From assembly GCF_024178315.1 (NCBI RefSeq), contig NZ_JAMZIK010000129.1, forward strand, positions 1-43,054: a stretch of DNA of 43,054 bases, in the 5' to 3' direction. This stretch comes from Siccirubricoccus soli. Lineage in GTDB: Bacteria; Pseudomonadota; Alphaproteobacteria; Acetobacterales; Acetobacteraceae. Positions 36,880 through 43,054 of this stretch are shown piece by piece. Under the pieces are notes generated by a model. The model did not search any database. It saw only the letters and a list, made by a program, of their open reading frames with translations, and had not been told where the DNA came from. The first letter of the stretch is position 1; each line of letters opens with the position of its first letter. The position numbers were made by a program, and so were the translations under genes.

Positions 36880-37150
36880 TTAGGGAGCAATAGCAAGGGT
36901 TGTCCGCTTTGTCCTGTAAATGCCTAGGGCGCGCGACGACGGCGTTTAGGGTTCAGTTGCCGACTCTGTCCTTGGAGCGGCCCCCAATTCGACCGGACAG
37001 GCGGCGCAACCGTGAGGGCCTAGGTTCAAGCCTAGGCATGCGCCTATGTCGAAGCCCATCGAGCGCGCCTCGCTGGAACCGGAAATAGCCGGTGCCTTCT
37101 GCTCAACATTGCGGTCGGTCACGAGATCGCCGTGACCAGCAGCTATCCAG
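36880..37150. other. Lower-GC junction DNA after the dnaQ break
   Basis: About 270 bases with no supported gene and lower GC than the aroE-coaE side. It begins TTAGGGAGCAATAGCAAGGG directly at the break. A hairpin GCCTAGG-TTCAAG-CCTAGGC lies at 37018-37037. It may be the end of a mobile element, but I recognise no transposase or terminal repeat. Confidence 0.45.
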
Positions 37151-37260
37151 ACGCCTAGAGCGTTTTCGGTTTACATGCGTTCACCGAAAACGCTCTACGC
37201 CTTTGTTTGCAGAGCAGATTCACGCCTTCGGGCGATGCCGCCCTACGGCGATCTGCTCTA
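37151..37260. repeat. Structured 110-bp dispersed repeat, copy 2
   Basis: Same element as 20821-20930. Stem 1: 15-bp perfect arms TAGAGCGTTTTCGGT (37156-37170) and 37183-37197. Stem 2: AGAGCAGAT (37211-37219) with ATCTGCTCT (37251-37259), enclosing CGCC-TTCG-GGCG and GCCG-CCCTA-CGGC hairpins, so the second half can form a three-way junction. It abuts the truncated IS66 transposase fragment. Confidence 0.82.
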
Positions 37261-37272
37261 GTTGGCAGGCAA

Positions 37273-37945
37273 TGCGGCCCGGCTGCATTATTCGTCAAGC
37301 AGACCCGGCCGTCGTCGAGGAACCGGGTGAACGCCTCCCAGCTTGAGGGCGTAGTCCAGCGTCTTGGCGACGTCGTTGTGGCACGGTAGCCTCCCCTTGG
37401 TCTCGAGCATCCAGGCGCGGAGATCGGCGACGAGCGGGGCTACGCCGATCTGGCGGTGCTGGAGCCGGTCGGCTGCCGGGCACCCGTTCACCGCCCGCTC
37501 GGCGTCGAACACCCGATCGGTGCGCCGCACGGCCTCGGCGGCGAGCGGGCCTCGGGCGACCTCGGCCAGCTCGAATGCCTTGCGCCGGAAGTGTGCCCAG
37601 CAAGCCGCCTCGGTGATCGGCCCTGGCTTGCGGTCGGAGCGGCAGAGCTCGCCGAACCCGGCATAGGCGTCGGCCTGGAGGATCCCGCAATATGGGGGCA
37701 GGTGCCGTCTCGGGTGCTCGGCCGAGCGGTCACGCGAGAAATGGAACACGGCCGCGGGCGGGGCTGGTCCGGCAAAGGGCCGGTCGTCCCGCACATAAGC
37801 CCAGAAGTGGGCCGCGACCGTCCTGCCGCGGACGAGCAGCGGGACGGTGGTGTCGTCCCCATGCAGGCGCTCGGTCGCGAGGATATGGGCCTGGATGAGG
37901 GCATGGAAGGGCGAGAGCACGGCCGCATCTCGCCCGCCAGGACGC
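37273..37945 (-). pseudogene. IS66-family transposase (TnpC) fragment, truncated and frameshifted
   Basis: The middle and part of the C-terminal region of an IS66 transposase. Diagnostic phrases are HILATERLHGDDTTVPLL, WAYVRDDRPFAGP, HFSRDRSAEHPRRHL, GILQADAYAGF, GPITEAACWAHFRRKAFELAE, APLVADLRAWM and VAKTLDYALK. After that the frame breaks by a base loss, but WEAFTRFLDDGRVCLTNNA continues in the next frame (to about 37280) before the family match stops near the repeat. The N-terminal part and the usual tnpA and tnpB genes are missing. It cannot be active. DDE residues Asp (HGDDT) and Asp (QADAY) remain. Confidence 0.85.
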
Positions 37946-38043
37946 ACCAAAGCGCGTGCCTCAACCTTCCCCGCCGCGGCGGGTCCGACCCACGCGGGCG
38001 GCGAAGCCGATGACCTGCGAACGCGGGCCTGCGGCTCCCAGTC

Positions 38044-38340
38044 TCAATCCGGTAAAAGCGCCAGCACCACCAACTGCAGGCCAGGGGAGACGACCCCTTC
38101 CTGTGCGCGAACGAAATCGGCCAGCCTGGGTTCCTGCCCCGGTGGGAAGGTTGGATGGATGAAGTTCGCACCCCAGCCCAGCCACACAGCGTCGCCGACG
38201 CAGTCCGTCCGGCCAAGGTCTTCGCGCAATACCTCCCAAGCCAGCCCGGAACATGCTCGCGGCAGCCGGACTGAGATACCGGGCGTCAGGACCGCTGGGC
38301 CGCCCGGCGCGGCGGACAGACACGAGCTGGCTCGCTGGCA
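38044..38340 (-). pseudogene. Unrecognised protein fragment
   Basis: An open stretch of 98 codons without an ATG, running from a stop at 38341-38343 to the TGA at 38044. Its composition looks protein-like rather than like an antisense shadow: EVLREDLGRTDCVGDAVWL, GWGANFIHPTFPPGQEPRL, ADFVRAQEGVV. I do not recognise the family. The only possible in-frame start is a TTG at 38229, giving 61 residues. It is probably the C-terminus of a gene cut during the rearrangements in this region. Confidence 0.4.
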
Positions 38341-38934
38341 TCAGCGGGCCCTGCGTAAGCGGTCATATGGCAGGCGCGGCAGTGCGCACTGCTCCATCTT
38401 CCTGTTATGAGTTGAGCCATGCATATATTCACTTATCTCATAGGCGCAATTCCACCCGCCACAAACTCAGTCTGTGCAGTTTCGGCGCGTTGCGCCCTCG
38501 TTTCGGCGTCTCGCAAGCGTTTTATGCGCTCTGTCCGGTTGTCATGGCCCACCTTGCAGCTTGCCTGTCAGGAACCTGGGCATGAGCGGCGCTTCCAACG
38601 CCCCCTTCTGCGAAGAACGAATTTTCTTCGTATTTCTCCCGAGCGCTTTGACAGCTCATTGGGGTGCGTTATTGGCATGCGTTAGGGTGCACAGAGAGAC
38701 GTGGTGCATGGTCTGACAATGTCGCGCGTGACCAGGTAAAAGCGGAAGGTTAAAAGGTCCGCTGTACTGATGTACTGCCTCTTCGTAACACGCCCTTCGC
38801 GCGGATCCGCAAAAGATCGCGGCGCATATCCATGTGGCTAAATCTAGGGTTGCGCCATGTCCGGCCGTGAGGCCAGAGCTCTCCCGCCTGCGCTCTTGAC
38901 GACGCCGCCTGTACGCTAGAGGAAGACAACCCAG
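38341..38934. other. Gene-poor, lower-GC region upstream of the second peptide importer
   Basis: Nearly 600 bases without a supported gene, clearly lower in GC than the core genes. A hairpin CGAAGAA (38611-38617) with TTCTTCG (38624-38630), followed by TATTT, looks like a rho-independent terminator on the plus strand. TTGACA at 38648-38653 is a possible -35 box but has no good -10. AGGAAG before 38935 is the ribosome binding site of the next gene. Confidence 0.45.
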
Positions 38935-40557
38935 ATGGGCATCATCCATGACGCTGGCCAGAATGCAGCGATCGGCCTGCCCGTGACCCGCCGCCTTGCC
39001 CTGCTTGGGGCCTCGGCCCGCGCTCTGGCGCCGTACGGGCTGCGCGCCGAATCCCGGCGCGGCGGCACGCTGACCATCGCTCTATCCAGCGAACCGACCG
39101 CGCTCGTCTCTGCCACCACGGTCGTCACACCGGCTCTTAGCGTCTCCGGCAAGGTAACCGAGGGGCTGCTGCGATACGATTTCGACTTAAATCCGCAGCC
39201 GGAGCTGGCAACGGAATGGAACGTCTCGCCGGACGGGCTGCGCTACGTCTTCCGGCTCCGCCCAGGCGTAAAGTGGCACGACGGCAAGGATTTCACCGCC
39301 GCGGACGTCGCCTTCTCCCTGCTGCTGCTGAAGCAGGTCCATCCGCGTGGTCGCAGCACCTTCGCCAACCTCACCGAGGTGCTGACCCCCGATCCGCTGA
39401 CGGCGGAGGTGCGCCTGTCCAGGCCTGCGCCCTATCTCATCAAGGCGCTGGCCGGCGCCGAGGCGCCCATCCTCCCGAAACATATTTACGAAGGCACCGA
39501 CGCTGCCTCCAACCCGAACAATGCGGCGCCGATCGGCACGGGCCCGTTCATTTTCAAGGAATGGGTGCGCGGCAGCCACGTGATCTATGCGCGCAATCCG
39601 AATTACTGGGACGCGCCCAAGCCCTATCTCGATCAACTCATCATCCGCTTCATCCCCGACGCCGCGGCGCGCTCTGCCGCCTTCGAGACGGGCCAGGTCG
39701 ATCTCGGCTACCGCACGCCGGTCGGGCTCGCAGATGTAGAGCGGCTGCGCCACCATCCGGACCTGCGCTTCGAGACGAAGGGGAACAGCTACTCCTTCAA
39801 CGTCACCAAGCTCGAGTTCAACCTGGATAACGAGTATTTCCGCCATCTCAAGGTGCGGCAGGCGGTGGCGCACGCCATCGACCGCGAGTTCATCGCGCGC
39901 GTCGCCTTCTTCGGCAACGCGGTGCCCTGCGCCTCGCCGATCGCGCCGGGGCTACGGGAGTTCCACGACCCGACGCCCTCGCCCTATCCCTTTGACCTGG
40001 CCAAGGCCGAGAAGCTGCTGGATGAGGCGGGCTTCCGCCGCGGCGCCAACCGCACCCGGTTCCGCGTGCCGCTGGACTTCAACCCCGTGCTCGACGAGGC
40101 GCGGCGGCTGTCCGACATCCTGCGGGCGACCCTCGGCCGCATCGGCATCGCGGTGGATATCCGCGCCCAGGACACCGGCAGCTTCGTGAAGCGCGTCTAT
40201 ACGGACCGAGACTTCGCCTTCACCACCAACGGGCTGAGCAACCTGTTCGACCCCACCGTCGGCGTGCAGCGCACCTACTGGTCGAAGAACTTCATCCGCG
40301 GCGTGCCCTTCTCCAACTGCACGCACTACGCCAACCCGGAGGTGGACCGGGTGCTGGAGGCGGCGGCGGTGGAGAACGATCCGGCCCGGCGCGTCGAATT
40401 GTTCCGTGAATTCCAGCGCATCGTCGCGGCCGAGGTGCCGGACATCAACATCGCCTCGCCGGTCTTCCTGACCATCTACAACAAGCGCGTCCATGACCAT
40501 TCGCTGACCGCCAATGGCATCGAGGCCAATCTGGCGGATGCCTATGTCGATGCCTGA
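38935..40557 (+). CDS. Dipeptide/oligopeptide ABC importer, periplasmic binding protein
   Basis: A 540-residue SBP_bac_5 family receptor. The N-terminus has VTRRLALLGASARALAPYG, a twin-Arg-containing export signal. Mature motifs: GGTLTIALSSEPTAL, NVSPDGLRYVFRLRPGVKWHDGKDFTAAD (in two parts, about 96-124), IGTGPFIFKEWVRGSHV, RNPNYWDAPKPYLDQLIIRF, FNVTKLEFNLDNEYFRHLKV and RQAVAHAIDREFI. DppA-like proteins bind dipeptides, nickel chelates or other small ligands; the ligand here is unknown. It heads an operon with two permease genes and lies just after the rearranged region. Confidence 0.92.
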   Translation: MGIIHDAGQNAAIGLPVTRRLALLGASARALAPYGLRAESRRGGTLTIALSSEPTALVSATTVVTPALSVSGKVTEGLLRYDFDLNPQPELATEWNVSPDGLRYVFRLRPGVKWHDGKDFTAADVAFSLLLLKQVHPRGRSTFANLTEVLTPDPLTAEVRLSRPAPYLIKALAGAEAPILPKHIYEGTDAASNPNNAAPIGTGPFIFKEWVRGSHVIYARNPNYWDAPKPYLDQLIIRFIPDAAARSAAFETGQVDLGYRTPVGLADVERLRHHPDLRFETKGNSYSFNVTKLEFNLDNEYFRHLKVRQAVAHAIDREFIARVAFFGNAVPCASPIAPGLREFHDPTPSPYPFDLAKAEKLLDEAGFRRGANRTRFRVPLDFNPVLDEARRLSDILRATLGRIGIAVDIRAQDTGSFVKRVYTDRDFAFTTNGLSNLFDPTVGVQRTYWSKNFIRGVPFSNCTHYANPEVDRVLEAAAVENDPARRVELFREFQRIVAAEVPDINIASPVFLTIYNKRVHDHSLTANGIEANLADAYVDA

Positions 40558-40569
40558 GGGAGCCGCCGC

Positions 40570-41556
40570 GTGAGTCTCGCCTACCGCACCGGCAGGTCGC
40601 TGCGCCGCACCCTGGTGCAGGCAGTGCCGACGATCCTCGGCATCGTCATCCTGTGCTTCCTGCTGCTGCAGCTCATGCCGGGCGACGTGGCGGATGTACT
40701 GGCGGGCGAATCCGGTGCGGCGACGGAAGAGACTCTGGCGGCGATCCGCAGCCGGGCCGGGCTGGATGATCCGATCCTGCTCCAGCTCGGGCGGTATCTG
40801 TGGCGGGTGGCGCAGCTCGACCTGGGCTACTCCACCCGCTTCGGGACGCCGGTCTCGCAGCTCATCCTGGAACGGCTGCCCAACACGCTCGTGCTGATGC
40901 TCGCGGCGCTCGGCCTCGCGCTCGGCCTCGGCATCATTGCCGGCTCGGTCATGGCGATCCATGCCGGGCGCTGGCCGGACCGGGTGTTGCAGGTGGTCGT
41001 GCTGTTCTTCTACTCGACCCCGGGCTTCTGGATCGGGCTGATGGCGATCGTCCTGTTCTCGGTGAAGCTCGGCTGGCTGCCGAGCGGCGGCAGCATGACC
41101 ATCGGCATCGCCCCGACCGGCCTCGACTTCCTGCGGGACCGCCTGCCCTATCTGGTGCTGCCGGCGCTTGCCATGGCCTCCTTTTTCATTGCGGTCTATG
41201 CGCGGCTCACCCGGGCCACGATGCTCGAGGTGCTGCAGCAGGACTACATCCGCACCGCGGTTGCCAAGGGGCTGTCGCCCCTGGTCATCCGGATGCGGCA
41301 CGCCCTGCGCAACGCCCTCATCCCGGTGACGACGGTCGCGGGCATGCATCTCGGCAACCTGCTGGGCGGCGCGGTGGTGGTGGAGACGGTCTTCAGCTGG
41401 CCCGGCATGGGGCGCCTGGCGCTGGAGGCGGTGACCGGGCGGGACTTCAACGTGCTGCTCGGCGTGCTGCTGCTCTCCTCCATGCTGGTCATCCTGACCA
41501 ATGCCGCGGTCGACCTGTTGCAGGCATGGATCGACCCGCGCACCGACCTCTCCTGA
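40570..41556 (+). CDS. Dipeptide-type ABC importer permease (DppB class)
   Basis: A 328-residue inner-membrane permease. It starts with GTG at 40570, preceded by GAGGGAG. Helix 1: TLVQAVPTILGIVILCFLLLQLMPGD (14-39), the DppB-type start. Then LILERLPNTLVLMLAALGLAL, FFYSTPGFWIGLMAIVLFS and the EAA loop DYIRTAVAKGLSPLVIRMRHALRNALIP, followed by ETVFSWPGMGRLALEAVTGRD, all typical. It begins 12 bases after the binding-protein stop. Confidence 0.92.
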   Translation: MSLAYRTGRSLRRTLVQAVPTILGIVILCFLLLQLMPGDVADVLAGESGAATEETLAAIRSRAGLDDPILLQLGRYLWRVAQLDLGYSTRFGTPVSQLILERLPNTLVLMLAALGLALGLGIIAGSVMAIHAGRWPDRVLQVVVLFFYSTPGFWIGLMAIVLFSVKLGWLPSGGSMTIGIAPTGLDFLRDRLPYLVLPALAMASFFIAVYARLTRATMLEVLQQDYIRTAVAKGLSPLVIRMRHALRNALIPVTTVAGMHLGNLLGGAVVVETVFSWPGMGRLALEAVTGRDFNVLLGVLLLSSMLVILTNAAVDLLQAWIDPRTDLS

Positions 41557-41557
41557 C

Positions 41558-42415
41558 ATGAGCCTGGACAATTTCTGGCGGCGCCACCGGACGCTGCGCG
41601 CCGCGCTGCGCAACCTGTCCTTCACCGCGGGCATCCTGATCCTCGCTTCCGTGGTGCTGGTGGCACTCAGCGCCCCCTGGCTGTTCCCGGGGGACCCGCT
41701 GGACATGGTCGGCATGCCGGCGCTGTGGCCCGGCGAGGATCCCGCCTTCCCCCTCGGCACGGACAGCCTTGGCCGCGACGTGGCGGCCGGGCTCGCGCAT
41801 GGGGCGCGGGTCTCGCTGCTGGTGGGGGTCAGCGCGGCCGGCATCGGGCTGCTGATCGGCACCGCCATCGGCGCGGCCGCCGGCTATAGCGGCGGCTGGG
41901 TGGACGATCTGCTGGTGCGGGTCACCGAGCTGTTCCAGACTGTGCCGGCCTTCCTGCTGGTCATCGTCCTTGTCTCGATCCGCGAGCCCTCGGCGCCCGC
42001 CATCGCGGTGGCGATCGGCGTGGCGTCCTGGCCCACGGTGGCGCGGCTGGTGCGAGCGCAGTTCCGCAGCCTGCGCAGCGCGGATTTCGTCGCGGCGGCG
42101 CTGGTCTCGGGCGCCCGGCCGTCGCGCATCATCCTCCGGCACATCCTGCCGAATGCGCTGCCGCCGATCGTCGTCACGACTTCGGTGATGGTCGCCAATG
42201 CCATCCTCACCGAGGCGGGGCTCTCCTTCCTCAACCTGGGCGACCCCAACTTGGTGAGTTGGGGCAGCATGATCGGCGACGGGCGGCAGCTCCTCCGTAC
42301 CGCTTGGTACCTGACGGCACTGCCTGGGGCGGCGATCGCGCTTACGGTCATGTCCATCAACCTTGCAGGCGATGGGTTGAACGACGTGCTCAACCCACGT
42401 TCGGGGAGCCACTAG
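41558..42415 (+). CDS. Dipeptide-type ABC importer permease (DppC class)
   Basis: A 285-residue inner-membrane permease paired with the preceding one. Helix 1 is AGILILASVVLVALSAPWLF (about 25-44), followed by FPLGTDSLGRDVAAGLAHGARVSLLVG, the DppC hallmark. The EAA loop is SADFVAAALVSGARPSRIILRHILPN, then EAGLSFLNLGDPNLVSWGSMI and the ending LAGDGLNDVLNPR. ATG 41558 lies 1 base after the upstream stop. No ATPase gene follows; the next gene is on the opposite strand, so the ATP-binding subunits must come from elsewhere. Confidence 0.92.
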   Translation: MSLDNFWRRHRTLRAALRNLSFTAGILILASVVLVALSAPWLFPGDPLDMVGMPALWPGEDPAFPLGTDSLGRDVAAGLAHGARVSLLVGVSAAGIGLLIGTAIGAAAGYSGGWVDDLLVRVTELFQTVPAFLLVIVLVSIREPSAPAIAVAIGVASWPTVARLVRAQFRSLRSADFVAAALVSGARPSRIILRHILPNALPPIVVTTSVMVANAILTEAGLSFLNLGDPNLVSWGSMIGDGRQLLRTAWYLTALPGAAIALTVMSINLAGDGLNDVLNPRSGSH

Positions 42416-42585
42416 CTTTGCGGAGACCGCGGGACGTGCTGCGCGGGGCGAATCTTGCGTGATAGTGGGGAATGGCAGCGAGCCGAGCCTGAGGCTGCAC
42501 GGCTGCCGGGCCTTGTGTGCTGCGGCAAGCGCGGACCGAGGGGGCACGCGCAGGACCGCTCGCACGCTTTCTCCCGCCCGGACGG

Positions 42586-43054
42586 TTATGGGATCCGCCG
42601 CTTCGTCACCGCCACGGAAAGCGTGGCCGGCCTGAGGTCGAAGGTGGCGGAGGGCGAGATGTTGCGCGCCATCACCCGGACCGTGTTGTTGGTCCAGGCC
42701 GCGGCGTCGAGCTCGGTGAAGCGGGTCGAGGAGGCCAGCGCCGCATCAGCCAGGTCGCCTTGCCGACAGCCGGTGACTGCCACGTCGAGCAGGCTAGTGG
42801 CGCCCGGGGCCAGGTTCGGCAGGTCCCAGGAGACCTCGGCGGCAAACTCCCGCTGGCCCACCGGCAGGTTGGGCGTGCCGCAGAGCAGCGCCGGGGCGTG
42901 CTCTGGCAGGCCGTAGAGCCGCAGCGCCTCGAGCTCGATCTGCCCGTCGAAGCCGACAATGCCGATCTGGGCATAGGCGACCGCCTCCGCCAGCCGCACC
43001 GTCATCCGCCGGTTCAGGGAGGCGTCGGCCATCACCGCGCCGCCGGTCCAGGCC
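42586..43054 (-). CDS. C-terminal part of an unknown protein (cut by right edge)
   Basis: About 156 residues of a protein whose start lies beyond the right edge; the frame is open to the last base. Composition is mixed, with alternating hydrophobic residues (VSWDLPNLAPGATSLLDVAV, then TVRVMARNISPSATFDL, and a C-terminal LSVAVTKRRIP), suggesting beta-strands. This ending resembles C-termini seen in phage tail or surface beta proteins, but I cannot assign a family. It is convergent with the permease operon across 170 bases that show nothing notable. Confidence 0.55.
   Translation of the reverse strand, partial: AWTGGAVMADASLNRRMTVRLAEAVAYAQIGIVGFDGQIELEALRLYGLPEHAPALLCGTPNLPVGQREFAAEVSWDLPNLAPGATSLLDVAVTGCRQGDLADAALASSTRFTELDAAAWTNNTVRVMARNISPSATFDLRPATLSVAVTKRRIP

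Noticed and set aside
37018-37037. GGTTCAAGCC inside a hairpin, reminiscent of a tRNA T arm
   Set aside because: The T stem does not pair properly with a seven-base loop, and no acceptor or anticodon arm is present.
38648-38676. TTGACA as a -35 promoter box
   Set aside because: At 16-18 bases spacing there is only ATTGGC or similar, which is a poor -10, and the nearest gene start is about 280 bases away.
38653-38949. 97-codon minus-strand open frame before the peptide importer
   Set aside because: No family features, no ribosome binding site, and it overlaps the leader and start of the binding-protein gene.

Overview
This is high-GC bacterial DNA of alphaproteobacterial type, most like the Acetobacteraceae (Roseomonas-like). 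That placement is inferred from the strong GC bias at third codon positions, a ChvI/ChvG two-component pair next to an ATP-type pckA, an aroE-coaE-dnaQ gene order, and a yejABEF-type peptide importer. No 16S rRNA gene is present, so the placement stays an inference.

Layout. Positions 1-11300 form a cell-envelope region. It holds a lytic transglycosylase lipoprotein (cut by the left edge), a methyltransferase translationally coupled to a very large fused methyltransferase/coiled-coil/GT4/GT2/methyltransferase protein, gmhA for heptose synthesis, a frameshifted gmhB remnant, a GT2 glycosyltransferase and an RgpF-like rhamnan-synthesis protein. Positions 11400-16530 carry an M17 aminopeptidase, a MarR regulator behind a structured leader, a D-2-hydroxyacid dehydrogenase and a small membrane protein. 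The last two close a minus-strand yejA-B-E-F oligopeptide importer operon (14931-20782). Positions 20900-24470 hold hisN, pheA (divergent from hisN) and a SulP anion transporter. Positions 24600-30175 hold a DUF2237 gene, pckA, a HugZ-like heme/FMN-type protein and chvI-chvG. Positions 30234-31528 are a DUF423 membrane gene overlapping an RlmM/FtsJ-like RNA methyltransferase gene, the same pairing as ygdD-rlmM in E. coli. Positions 31529-33965 hold an AT-rich leader, a repetitive glycine/asparagine-rich protein that looks like a type I secretion substrate, and an EF-hand protein. Then come a second D-2-hydroxyacid dehydrogenase, tRNA-Leu(UAA), aroE and coaE.

The aroE-coaE operon would normally continue into dnaQ. 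Here dnaQ stops after eight codons (36855-36879) and is followed by about 2 kb of lower-GC, gene-poor DNA with a decayed IS66 transposase and other fragments. Beyond it lie a dipeptide-type ABC importer (binding protein plus two permeases, no ATPase) and the C-terminal part of an unknown protein cut by the right edge.

The non-coding DNA is rich in structure. A 110-bp repeat with paired stems occurs twice (20821-20930 and 37151-37260, about 86% identical, with compensatory changes in one stem). A two-hairpin repeat occurs twice in opposite orientation (17564-17619 and 25140-25194). A long stem-loop precedes the MarR gene. I see no CRISPR array, no rRNA and no complete insertion sequence. I found no single obviously new system. 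The strongest leads are the five-module glycosyltransferase, the dnaQ breakpoint, the structured dispersed repeat and the AT-rich secreted-protein locus.
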